Source: Sabellastarte sp. h YS-2021 (Eukaryota > Annelida > Polychaeta > Sabellida > Sabellidae). From it: 64,000 bases of DNA. A model generated the notes under the pieces. That model had not been told where the DNA came from. It worked only from the letters and a program-made list of their open reading frames with translations, and ran no database searches. The position numbers were made by a program, and so were the translations under genes. Shown piece after piece: positions 34,531 through 45,434 of this stretch (position 1 is its first letter; each line of letters starts with the position of its first letter). The DNA lies in the NCBI GenBank assembly GCA_964017235.1, contig OZ024940.1, forward strand, positions 29,382,573 to 29,446,572, written 5' to 3'.

Positions 34531-35309
34531 CATTACTGCCTCTAGTTTGAAAGTGGCATTAGAATCTGTCAAAATGATGGGAATCAAGCAGGATAAAAGT
34601 TGGTATTACACCTGAAAAAAAATATTTTCAATTAAACAAAAAACATTAAAGCATTGGTTTATTACTGTGAGAACCATATGTACATAAAGCTACCCTTGCA
34701 TCCCACCGTACGGGTTATATAACTGTCCGGGCTCCTACGATTTTTCTATGAAATTTATGGCTGTGGGGTTGAAGCAGATGTTTATTGGTAAGTAAGTGAA
34801 TCTTGTGGCCAGAAGGGATCAAGCTCAAGTTGAGCCAAAAATCAGCTCAAGTTTACAACTAGTTTATCAAGTTTTAATACAAATTCACTGACATTATAAT
34901 TTTACCCTTTGTTTAGATTAACATGGGTTTGAAATTTGACTTGAATACTAAGCCTATGAATTTTTATGACCATACAGCTAATTTGCGATTATTTCTAAGT
35001 GTTATAACTTTACTTCAATTGATGAATTATTCTCAGTTGATTTGCGTATATCTTTGTTTTTTTTTCACTTTTCTGGTCCATTTGATTTATATAAGTTACA
35101 TCGATTAAATATTATAGTTTCTTGCAACATTCGATGATGCACCCAGGAAAGTATATTGGCCTGTATATAAAACCTTACTCCAAAATCAAATATATTTTAA
35201 AAATTGTAAGTTTGTTATTTTAAAAAATGCCCAGGGCTAAAATACTTGACTAAAGTAAAACAGCCAATTTTTTACTGAAAACGCAACAACTGAATTGTCA
35301 ATTAAACTG

Positions 35310-35998
35310 TTAAGCAATAATTTTAAAACTTTCCACCGAGTCTCCTGAACTGTCACCTGATTCTCCTGAACTTTTGCTATATTCTCCTGAACTGTCACCT
35401 GATTCTCCTGAACTTTCGCCGGATTCCCCTGAATTTTCCTCTGATTCGCTTGAAGTTTCACTCCTTTCCACTTCATCATCTGAAGCTCCTGAAAACCCCT
35501 CTATTTCTCCTGAAAACTCCTCTGTATCTCCTGAACTGTCGCCCGAGCCTTCTCCTGACGTGGTGGAGTCATCTTCGTCATCATCCCCTGAACCAGCAAT
35601 GCTGATGTTCGAGTTGTCGATTTCAATGTCATCGGAGTCCTCTCCACTTCCACTACCACTCTCTGATTCCTCGGGATTAATCTCTATGGAGCTGTCGCCG
35701 CCAAGACCTTGGTCAGCTTCCTCCCCAGATCCACTGCCACTACCCGAAGCCTCCTCCTCTGATCCCTCTTTAACAAACTCAGATTCATTGTCATCACTAT
35801 CTTCTGTATTGTCCACTGTTTCGGACTCTTCAGACTCCTGTGTGGATGATGACGTTTCGTCGCTCGACTTCTCTGTGCCCAGTAAGTTTTCCATGGCATT
35901 GTTCAGCAAGTTGACAACCAGTTTGAAGAGGTTTTGTATGAAGCCCGGATTTTCCTCATCAATTTTCTTGGCCTGCATCAGCCAGGATTGAGACTCAT
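35310..35998 (-). CDS. Acidic repeat protein exon 2
   Basis: The acceptor (CTTTGACAG) ends at 35999. The exon starts with the AT completing a GAT codon and ends in TAA (35312-35310). It encodes [20 protein letters not shown], an amphipathic stretch, then about 190 residues of Ser/Gly/Glu/Asp with repeats of SGES and SGDSSG near the end. It is less AT-rich than its flanks. Confidence 0.82.
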
Positions 35999-38900
35999 CT
36001 GTCAAAGAGAAGAAACAGACAAGTGGACAGACAGCACAAGACTAGTCTTGTAAAGTGTCTAATATCATTACGTCTGACTAGGAGGTAATGTTTTTGAGTG
36101 TGTTTGTTCGACCGAATGATTTGGAGATGGTGGTTGAGATTACTTCCAAAACAATGAATGGATCTTTCTGAGATATTTTACATGTGTGCATGGCTTGTCC
36201 AAAGGACGAATTCATTACATTTCAGGAAAAATCAAATTATTGACCCCCACTTCCTTCATACAGTTTTGTATTCTCTCAGAGGCATCTAGTTAGAGTTGTG
36301 ATTCAAAACATACATATTTTTCCGTATATATGGTGTTTTCTCAAATCGTGTGTCATGGTGACACTTTGGCTGATAGAAGGCTCTCCGTATTAGTAACCCT
36401 ACTATCTCAAAAGCTTATTCTAACATGACAGACCCATGGCTGTGTCCGTGATTCTGATTGGCTAAGACACAAGAAATTGCTCTGTAAAACCCTGCATAAC
36501 CTTATGAGTTCTATTTTATCGCTCACAATGCTGCTCCGCAAAAAAAGAAAACTTGAAGTAACAGCCTGGATTTTTTTCATTAAATAAACAAATAATGGTA
36601 AATATCATATTCAGGGATTCTTACATTTGAAAATAGAATATACTGATATGAATGTTTAAAGATGTTTAAAGATGTTTAACAAAGAAAAGGGTTCTCTTAT
36701 TTTATGGCTCTTCTAATAATTCACCTGCACCCTTCGATAAAAAATCTTTATAGAATATTCGTATGTTTTTTGTATAAAATAGCACCAAAACTAATTTTTG
36801 TAAGATCTTATAAAATGTCATGTTAGAATAGAAATAGACAACTCCGAGCTTGGGGTTATAGGTGATTTTACAACGATTACCGCATTAGAATCACTCAGGC
36901 TTCACCTTCGTGATCCTAATATCGCTAATCGTTGTAAAATCGCCTATAACCCCTCGCTCGTCGTTGTCTATTTCTATAATAGCAGATCTTTTAGTAGGCA
37001 TTAAGTAGAACACTCCGGTGGCTCCTGATAATGACCTTCTAATTTCGAGGTCATAGAGTACAGTGCCTGACATCACAAGGTACATGTTTTAGTTGGGTTA
37101 TACAGGGTTTCAACACACTGTGTATAGGATATATCACAACGGGTACAGTTTGGTGCCGTGTCATGGCAGAGAGAATGTTTGTTATATGATTGCCACTGGT
37201 AAAACTTGTGTACTTCCGCCTGCCAAATAAGGAAGTTGAAGTGAAAATGGGAATAATTTAAATATATCTTCGGCGCTCTCCGTATGCAAATTATGCCAAG
37301 CTGGGGTAGTGATTTCTAGTAGACATTATATTATCTCCCCTTAAAAATGATTCTAAAGGTTTATTATTTCAATTTTATGTAGGTTAAGTATTTCAAGCAA
37401 AAGAAATATACGTTTTACATTTCAAACAAGAAAATAAGGTTTAAGTGTCCGAGTTGTGCCAAGTTTGGAGGTGAGGAAACCAGCCCATACAATTTGATCA
37501 AGATTCTACACTGTGTAAACTGTAAAGATCAATAAGCAACTACCAACTTTCTCACATTGGGTCTTGGGTTTGAACCTCAGACCTCAGAGTTAGGAGTTGA
37601 GTGTGTGAGCCTCCTACAAAAGATTTGGGATTCATACCTAGGTCGGATGCATTCACCACGACATGAATAGGGTTTCCAGAACATATCAGATTTTTTTTGT
37701 TAAATGTTTGAAAAGCCTCTGAAGAACTTAAATAAAATATACAGAAAGGTAATGGGGGGATCACTGTAATTGGCCGCTGGTTTTAAAACTTGCATTACCA
37801 AGACAAAGGGTCTGTTTTCATAGTTATAAGGACAAGGTTGCAGAACAAATTTGAAATATAAAGCTCTCACAACCGTACAGAACTGTGTGATCACACCTTA
37901 AGGTTAATATTTAGAAGGCAAGTACACACTTGAATCTGGTCCCCTTTTTGCTACGAAAATGTGAATTATAGGGTTGATTTTAAGAAAATATTAATGGCCT
38001 CAACTGGTATCCCAATATCTGGGTACCAGATCGTCTAATATCTACCCGATTCCGAAATCACATACCCAAGTACCCCCCCCCCCCCCCCCCCCCAAGCTTT
38101 CAAAACACTAGGACACGGAAGAAATGTTAAATAAAATGGACTTCAGAACATTCAAAACATGGTTTGTTTATGCAGGACCCCTTTGAAAATCGTCAGTATA
38201 ATGAAATATATATCAAATTCCGAATGATTAGAATTCTGTGTTAATGGCTATATTATTGGACTTACACTTCAAAAATAAATAAATAAATAAAACTACAATT
38301 AATTTACTCAGTAATTTGTAATTTTGCAGCTATCTAGTTATTTAAACAACCACATTTAAAAAAAAAATTTAAAATGACGATTGTTTAAGGACTAAAAACA
38401 GGTGCACATTTTTGACTTTGAATTTCTAATTTACTAATTCCACCCGGAATTTTAAAACTCAAGCTCAGAATCAATCAGTTTCTTCAAATTGGCAACAGAA
38501 GCTATAACTTTCATAAAAAAGTAATTATTGATTGGGCATTTATTTAAAAAATACATCTTGGAAGATTCTGGGCTAGAAATAAAAAAATAGATTCATCAAC
38601 GTTGAGAAGTGATTAATAACACAGGAATGGTATTGACTGTTTTCAGCACAGTTAAATATTCTCAGTGAATTTGTTTTTTGATCAAATCTCCCCAAATAAA
38701 CAGTGGCACCCGGCCTGGCTTGGTGTGTGAAAAATTGTGTAAACAATAAATATAAAACCCACTGGCCAATCAGGATCACAAAAACAAATGTAAACAATAA
38801 ATTTACACTCATTAGCTAATCACAACCAGTGATGCAAAAAAATTGGTGTGTAAGCAGTCTGCTGATTGCTCCTGTGACTTTTTATGCATTTCACAATATT

Positions 38901-41861
38901 ACCCCCCCCCCCCCCCCCCCCCCCCCCCAACAGCTCAGACATTTAGTTGACTGGCCCAGTTTTGATCAAGAACTTTAGTATAGGAATAACAAATATCTCT
39001 GAAAATATGAAAAGAATTTTTAGAAGTTGAAAGAGAATAGAGAGGTTTAGTGATGCGTTTGACAGCTACCTAATATTAAATAATTTCCGTAAGAGATACG
39101 TTAAGTTTGAAGAGGATACGTTTGTTAAACAAGGGTTTAGCAATACGTCCATATAAAAGAGGGCAGGTCAACTAATTTCTTTGATGTGATAAAAAAGAAG
39201 CACCATTTGTAAACAGACCTCTGGTATTCATATGGGAAAATATAGTGAACTGAAACCTGACCAAAATGTGGTGTGCATATTTATCTGCCTATGGGGTTGT
39301 GGGATATTTATTTGTAGTGTGTAGTTTTTAAATAAAATAGATAGGGGTGAGTGAACGTAAATAAGCCAGCCTTTACGTATACAACCTAACGTAATTGACC
39401 CCCCCCCCCCCCCTAAACCTTAAAAAGTCATCGGATACACATCTTAATGCTGACGTAAATACGTTTGCGTTTAAGGTTTTGATGGCCAAAAAGTAACACT
39501 AAACCTCTCTAATGATGACAAATGATTTCGTCCAACATCACTCATTATACGAGGATTGGAATTGCCAGACAATGAAACCACATTTACTATGGGCTTACTG
39601 GGGCATGGTGGCCCTAATGGGTCAGCAAGTTTGGCATCTAATCACAGGCTGTCACCTCTGGGTGTGGGTTCGAGCCCCACAAGTGACAAATGCTGAGGAC
39701 CCGTCCCAATATGACCCTGGCTCTTGAACTGGGCGTAAAAACCCAAACTTTGACTTTATGTTGGGGTTACAGGGTTCCCCGACTTCAGAACCAGGAGGCT
39801 ATATGTAACGCTGGGGCAATCGGCTAACCCTAAACGCCGTTTACGTCACTAGATACAACAGTTGTTTTCCAAAGAATGTAAGTCAATATTGCATCAGTTC
39901 TTGTCACGCCAGCTATAGTCAGGTCTCCATTCCACTTTGTTCTGCAGAAAAAGGGTCCGGTAATGTCTGCCATTTTGGCTGATAAACATTGGTAGTTACA
40001 CTTAGCAGTGTTGACGATAAAAAAACAATATAATATGTGTTTGCTCAAATGAAATGGTACACATTTCGATATTAATTCTCTGTTATTTGCCCTAATGTTA
40101 TGAGATAATGTTAAATGTAAACTGGTCTCATATAAAAAATCTACATTAATTTAAAAGCTTAAATTCTTGCAATTATCACTCACAAGATAAGTTTTTCAAG
40201 AAAATGCCAAATCCTAATATTATTTGACATCATTATCAATATTTAATGCTATAATTTTGATTATGCATGATGACTTTTAACTTAAAGGTACATCAAACAG
40301 ATGTTACCAATATCATTACTTGAAAAATAAAAAGCTGTTTTAGACAATAGACTGAGATTATTCGGGTTACCCACAATTCCACATGAATACTGAAAGTTGT
40401 TTTCAACTATCAGCAGTATTTTTCACCCCCCCAAAAAAACAAAAAAAGTTTTTCTTGAAACAATAAACTGTTCCTTATAGGTTATTTGGCAGACGTCTAA
40501 AATTGGCATTCAGTTCAAATAAACAGTCAGCTTAATCTGTAGCCAATAGGGGTGACTGATACACAAATATAGCTTTGTAATTTGAATTTTGATTGGTTGG
40601 CTGTAAATGTGTGATGTCACATTCATGTAAGAATTACACTTTCAACTATTAGAAGGCATTGTAATAGATTAAATAGTCAATTGCTGAGTAAGTGAATAAG
40701 TGTATCTTTCTGATCCATTTGTGATAATGCACATTTTCATCAATAGCAAATCACATTGAATTACATAAAACGGGTAGGCAATTTCTGTTCCAGTTGAGCC
40801 ATATTCCAGCCATAAGCGCTAACGGAGCATTCCATCTGGCATGCAAAAAAAAAACCACTTCTTTTTTACATGAAAAATATGCCATATTATTGCCAATTTA
40901 AATGGTTTGGCATGCCATTTATGGATATAGAAACAAGTCCTTATTTCCCAAAATTGGCAAATCCAATTAGTTTTGAAGTTAATTCAGATTTCACAGAATA
41001 CATGTTTGCTAGTCTCGGTAAGAGTATCGGCAAGGTCTTTTTACCAGGTTTTCTCATAAACCAAGGACACCATTGAAAAAGGAAATATCTCTCACCTTGT
41101 ACAACTTCTGCTCCCTCTGTACCTTCTGGCAGGCTGTTATCCTGTGTATCCACCGGGTCACTGGTGGATGCACGTTCTGTATTATCTCCTTCTGTGTTGG
41201 CCACTTCTGTGTTGTCTCCTTCTGTATTATTTCCTTCTGTATTGTCTTCTGTATTGTCTCCTTCTGTATTGTCTCCTTCTGTATTATCTCCTTCTGTATC
41301 GTCTTCTGTATTGTCTCCTTCTGTATTGTTCCCTTCTGTATTATCTCCTTCTGTATTATCTCCTTCCGTATTGTTCCCTTCTGTATTGTCTCCCTCTGTA
41401 TTGTCTCCTTCTGTATTGTCCCCTTCTGTATTATCTCCTTCTGTATTGTCTCCTTCTGTATTATCTCCTTCCGTATTGTTCCCTTCTGTATTGTCTCCCT
41501 CTGTATTGTCTCCTTCTGTATTATCTCCTTCTGTATTGTCCCCTTCCGTATTGTCTCCTTCTGTATTGTCATCTTCTGTATTGTCCTTTTCACTTATAAC
41601 CTCAGGATTCTTGGCGTCATCCTTTTTGGGATCATCCTTTTTGGGTTCATCCTTTTTCGGATCATCCTTTTTATCATCTCCCTTCTTGGGGTCATCCTTT
41701 TTGGGATCTGGCTTCTTATCATCTCCCTTTTTGGGGTCTGGCTTTTTAGGATCTGGCTTTTTATTGTTGTTTGTATTGCCTTTCTTCGGAGCTGATTTGG
41801 CCAAAGACCAACCAAGCAAGAGGACCAGCAACGACAAGACCACTAGAGTTCTGTATGACAT
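35310..41861 (-). CDS. Secreted acidic tandem-repeat protein (two exons)
   Basis: The coding sequence joins 41861-41096 and 35998-35310. It is 1455 bp, 484 residues plus stop. Donor GTGAGA and acceptor TTTGACAG match in phase 1. Residues 1-21 ([20 protein letters not shown]) are a signal peptide. Residues 25-85 are a Lys/Asp/Pro polyampholyte (KKPDPKK, KKDDPKK, KKGDDKK). Residues about 94-229 hold some 28 tandem NTE pentapeptides ([D/N]NTEG), some NNT forms giving N-glycosylation sequons. Residues 256-296 are an amphipathic, partly hydrophobic stretch ([20 protein letters not shown]). The remainder is Ser/Gly/Asp/Glu-rich with SGSGSG and SSGE motifs typical of glycosaminoglycan attachment. 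I do not recognise the family. The composition suits an extracellular acidic protein such as a mucus, cuticle or mineral-matrix component, but that is inference. Confidence 0.82.
36416..36830. mobile_element. Element with perfect 15-bp inverted repeats
   Basis: TATTCTAACATGACA at 36416-36430 and its exact complement at 36816-36830 bound 415 bp with no coding content. It is MITE-like. The hairpin at 36828 overlaps its right end. Confidence 0.5.
36828..36977. repeat. Long hairpin
   Basis: 52-bp arms (36828-36879, 36926-36977) with about five mismatches around a 46-bp loop. The arms include GATTTTACAACGATTA and its complement. Confidence 0.85.
37455..37620 (-). mobile_element. Degraded SINE-1b copy
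   Basis: GATTCTACACTGTGTAAACT and CAACTACCAACTTTCTCACA are recognisable SINE-1b body pieces. The head is diverged (GTTTGAACCTCAGACC). Confidence 0.5.
38072..38093. repeat. Poly(C) tract
   Basis: About 22 consecutive C. Confidence 0.9.
38901..38928. repeat. Poly(C) tract
   Basis: About 28 consecutive C. Confidence 0.9.
39600..39765 (+). mobile_element. SINE-3, full length
   Basis: Head GGGGCATGGTGGCCCTAATG, box B GGGTTCGAGCCCC. The 3' part CAATATGACCCTGGCTCTTG then GGGCGTAAAAACCCAAAC resembles the SINE-1b tail. Confidence 0.8.
41096..41861 (-). CDS. Acidic repeat protein exon 1
   Basis: The start is the first in-frame ATG (41861-41859, context AAGATG). The donor GTGAGA begins at 41095. Residue 255 is Q and one base is left over. 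The repeat block is a 15-bp minisatellite (on the + strand read as TCTCCTTCTGTATTG), which keeps all frames open and creates several long antisense shadow frames. Frame-preserving repeat length plus a signal peptide favour real coding use of the - strand. Confidence 0.85.
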
Positions 41862-42019
41862 CTTTAATTTGAGAACAGTATGAGTTACAAGGCTCCTCGA
41901 ATAACTAGACACAGCATTTTGTAACCAGGCCGATTGGATTTCTGATAGATAACACGTCAGCTACTCAATAACGCATTGATTTCCCGGTGATTAAGTGTAT
42001 GTAAATAGAAGTAACTGTA

Positions 42020-42026
42020 TTTTATA
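42020..42026 (-). promoter_or_regulatory. TATA box of the acidic repeat gene
   Basis: On the - strand TATAAAA lies about 160 bp upstream of the ATG at 41861. This would put transcription start near 41992 and give a short 5' UTR of roughly 130 bp. Position and motif only; no transcript data. Confidence 0.4.
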
Positions 42027-42442
42027 CCATACAGAAATTGATATAGATATGTCAATAAGAAATGATTTTGTAAAAATCAAGTTTTGATTCACTGCAGTGT
42101 GAAAACAGTAGGTGCCCATCAACATCTGATGTCAGGGCTTTGTCCGCTGTAAACAGTACATGACTCAGAGCAATAAACATGGCCTTGAACTGGAATAACA
42201 CCAATGTCAAGATTGATGGCAATACCCGGAATCCTTATAGCGTGTGGTTCACGTTTACATTTCCTTAATGATGGTGGTGTGTAAGTTTTTAAGTTATATT
42301 TTGAATGCTGGCTCATAGCCACCAGCCCCCCCCAAATTCTTTGATATGCCATTTTATATAAATTTGTTTTTTCATGAGTAATACTAATTCCTTGCTCAGC
42401 TGTTGTTGTATTTACCGCCATTATTGGCAAGTATTGTACATA

Positions 42443-42676
42443 TATTTATACTCTGTGTAATATCTACTATACTACAAGACTCAGTATGCTACTTGACCCA
42501 GCCAAACTGTGCAAGGACTGCCCAAGGTCTTTGATTGACATTCCCCTAGCTTCAAGACAGAGTCTGAGGGATGGTCATCTCTCACCGTCCCTGAGGTTCT
42601 TTAGCCTGCCACTTGGGATAGGACCCAATGACCATTTTAAGTGGTCATTCGACCCACTATGTTTCTGCCGGTTCCT
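42443..42676 (-). mobile_element. SINE-2 cut by MITE-A
   Basis: TATTTATACTCTGTGTAATA through CCTGCCACTTGGGATAGGAC and CTATGTTTCTGCCGGTTCC, ending where MITE-A begins. The tRNA head is missing. Confidence 0.7.
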
Positions 42677-43047
42677 GGGGCCAGTTTCACGAAGACTCCT
42701 TTGGAAAGGACCTCCTTTAGTAAAAGAAGGTAATTTTTATTCCTTTGGGAAGGCAAGCTTAAAATTCAATTTGACAAAGCCTCCTTTAACTCTCCTTACC
42801 AAATGTCTTCCTTGAAACTTAAGGAGGGAGTAAATGTCCATTTAAAGCTATTAAACCTTCCTTGAAGGACACTGCCTTAAATTTATGGTAGATCCTTAGC
42901 TTCCACGAAATGTCAGGGAGTTCTCACGTCTCCTTTAGGGAAGGAGAAGTTTGTGAAACCGAGATTTTTTAAAAAGACGGAGAAATTCAAGGAAATCCTT
43001 GAATTTAAGGTGACCTTTATCTTAAGGAGGCTTCGTGAAACATGCCT
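42677..43047. mobile_element. MITE-A copy at SINE-2 junction
   Basis: Left end GGGGCCAGTTTCACGAAGAC, right end AAGGAGGCTTCGTGAAACAT. The interior is palindromic. Confidence 0.75.
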
Positions 43048-43573
43048 CCGGAGTCCAACCAAGTTCACCTGTGCTCCTGGATGTATATTATCCACTAGCT
43101 AACAGTGAGCAGGTTTTTAGGTATAAATTGTCTTATCATCCCTCAGGAAAAACTCTTAAAGATCATATGAGCCATTGTCTTTGCCTTCAGATTAGTGAAT
43201 TGACACAGTTTGTAGCAGATCGGGGATTGTGCATGAACGCTTACGATCCAGGTTGACAAGGGTAAGTCTGAACCCTGCCAAAGAGGTGCATTGAAACAGA
43301 CTGGCTCAGCCCCCCTTTGTAGTGTGAACCCTGTCAATCTGAGACACATGGGTTGGGTGTGTTGGTATTGTTAGCAACTAACTGACTTACTGCCTTGAGG
43401 CAATAGCTTAAGTTCATATATGTAGATTTATCCTTTGCAAGGGAGCACCTAATTGACACAAAGGGCACCAGAAGTGATTGTTGCTATTTTTTATTAATAA
43501 TTACGATATGGCATAAAATATATGAATATTTGTAATTGTAGTGAGATCATTTAATAAGCAGATATTTTTTTTA

Positions 43574-43733
43574 AAGAATTTTCAGGGCGGAGGAAGCCAG
43601 TGCATACAGTTAGTTGTGCCAACTTCAAGTAGCAACTTCAACAACCTTTCCCACTCGAGCTTGGGATGGGATTTGAACTCCAGTCTCAGAGGTGGGAGGT
43701 GAGTGTGTTACCACTGCACTTCTGTGCCCCCAT
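43574..43733 (-). mobile_element. Degraded SINE-1 copy
   Basis: GCGGAGGAAGCCAGTGCATA, box B region GGATTTGAACTCCAG, and head GGGGGCACAGAAGTGCAGTG on the - strand. Confidence 0.5.
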
Positions 43734-44004
43734 CGCACCTATTAAGCCTAAGTTTCATTAAAACAGGTGGATTTGATGAAAAAGTAAGCAATTTATTCTT
43801 CTGACAGTCAAGAAAGGGTGTTTTAGAGATTCAACCAATGAAAGAAAATCCAACATCTTGGAATTTGAAACGTGCTCAGAAGGATTTTTAACGAATTAAG
43901 TTGATTCTTGCAGAAGGTTTGAAAAATAAATTGTGCAATGAAAGAGCAGGGACACTGTCGTTGTGTACTGTTACGGACCTTTAAATGAAAATGAAATGAT
44001 TTGA

Positions 44005-44027
44005 GGGGGGGGGGGGGGGGGGGGGGG
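44005..44027. repeat. Poly(G) tract
   Basis: About 23 consecutive G. Confidence 0.9.
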
Positions 44028-44449
44028 TGAGAAAAGTACAAAAAAAGGTTTTCAACAATGGTGAAATTGACGAATGTCAATAATAAAGAATGCTTTTAAT
44101 ATGTATATTCTTTAAAAAAAATAATAATTAAGATACAAGTGAAATAAATAGAGAAGGTATTATGTTTTCTCTGCAAGAGAATCCTGGAAGCATATTTTTT
44201 CCATTATATTAGAATTAATGACAGACGGAAAAAACACACATTAGGTGCTAAAGGATATCATTTACACAATACAAAAACAGATCTACATCACATTGTTATT
44301 GATGAGGACATAAAGTGAGATCAATAAGAAATGAGGCTGTGAGTCAATGACTGTGTGTAATGCATATATAAATTGAATCATCAGCTATGTTGTTTTTTAA
44401 GAACCAGCTTTAAGCGAGGTTCACACTTCTGGGAATCACTTTTTTTAAT

Positions 44450-44645
44450 TTTTATTTTGTCTCCGGACTTTCATGGATTGTGGTGTAGCGTGATGAGTAT
44501 CTGTCTCGTCACTGAAGTTAAGCGGCAATGGGCCACGTTAGTACTGGGATGGGTGACGGTCTGAGTTCTAGACCAGCTGTGGGATGTACCTGAGTTGGAA
44601 TTTCTTTGCGTCACCAGACTTTCATAAATTCTAGTGCACTACTCG
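44450..44645 (+). mobile_element. SINE-5S copy
   Basis: ATGAGTATCTGTCTCGTCAC, TGAAGTTAAGCGGCAATGGG and GTTAGTACTGGGATGGGTGA give the clearest similarity to 5S rRNA. A T-rich leader precedes it. Confidence 0.8.
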
Positions 44646-44799
44646 TGTCTCTGATGGCTGTGCAGCTTCCACATGTAGACTGAAAGACTTTTCGACCTTG
44701 TTTTCAATGGATAGCAAGTAAGATTGTCCATTAACTGCAAGACATTACTGTTGTTGTCAAACTCATGTGCTGGAAAACTGGAGAAGTAACCCCCTCCTG

Positions 44800-45035
44800 A
44801 GGGGCCACGTTGGCACAGTGGTAACACAGTTGCCTCCCACCTCTGAGGTCTGTGGTTCAAACCCCGTACCTTATGTTGGAAAGTTGGTAGTTGCTTGCCG
44901 TTGGTCAGCAGTTTACAGTACAGAACCTTGACACCAACTGTATGTACTGGTTTCCTCCGCCCACAAAACTACCCGTCGTGATATGACCTGTACAGTGTTG
45001 AAAGCAACGTAAAACCCCAAATAATAAATAAATTA
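44800..45035 (+). mobile_element. SINE-1, full length
   Basis: Head GGGGCCACGTTGGCACAGTG, tail AAATAATAAATAAATTAATA. Flanks GTAACCCCCTCC and ATAACTCCTTCC may be decayed target duplications. Confidence 0.8.
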
Positions 45036-45434
45036 ATAACTCCTTCCCCAACACAAAAAAATTCTAAGTGTAAGTTCCGCTGTCCAAGGCTTCTGTGTGT
45101 GGCTTTTGAATGTAGCTTACATGTAGATTTGTTTCAATTTGGTGCCACACAAACCAACAAGATTTCTTTTAAAGCCTGTACCTTCATTATTTTTTATCAG
45201 ATTTTGAGTCAGTTTAATGAGATTTTAATACTAAAAATAACCTTAAGTTTCTCCAGAATGGTCTCATCTTGCCTTGAAGTGGAGGCAAAATTCGGTCCCT
45301 GCTTGGAAACTAATGTGAGGAGGGGGGGGCGAGGATATTGTAATCACCCCTGTTTGTGCCTATGTCTGTTTGTATGCATAACTCAGAATCTATAATAGTT
45401 TTACAAGGTAGGGTCTGGCCACTGCTCAGTCCTG

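Larger units (their letters stand above)
28231..35309. other. Intergenic region between convergent prohormone and acidic-protein genes
   Basis: No coding exon recognised. It holds a SINE-1 with target duplication, three MITE-C type elements, a LINE relic with nested insertions, a (TGAT)n run at 31954-31992, and a MITE-B copy with a MITE-A inside it. AT-rich unique sequence fills the rest. A near-palindrome AAAAGGACA/TGTCCTTTT lies at 29612-29631. Confidence 0.6.
35999..41095 (-). other. Intron of the acidic repeat gene
   Basis: A phase 1 intron. It contains a 15-bp inverted-repeat element and a hairpin (36416-36977), a degraded SINE-1b, three long poly(C) tracts (38072, 38901, 39400 areas) and a SINE-3 copy. 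No further exon is needed to keep the frame and none was recognised. Confidence 0.7.

Noticed and set aside
35374-35991. 205-residue + strand frame rich in Ser/Pro/Glu
   Set aside because: Antisense of acidic exon 2. It has no signal peptide and no splice support.
41073-41883. Three long + strand frames of 150-240 residues, rich in CIVSF, LLYC or SVLSP
   Set aside because: All are antisense readings of the 15-bp coding repeat. The - strand frame has the signal peptide, a good start and correct splicing.
43035-43256. 73-residue + strand frame after MITE-A
   Set aside because: It starts within the MITE end. No domain, signal peptide or splice context was recognised.
44480-44580. Functional 5S rRNA gene
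   Set aside because: Only part of the 5S sequence is present, with many substitutions, followed by a SINE body shared with other copies.
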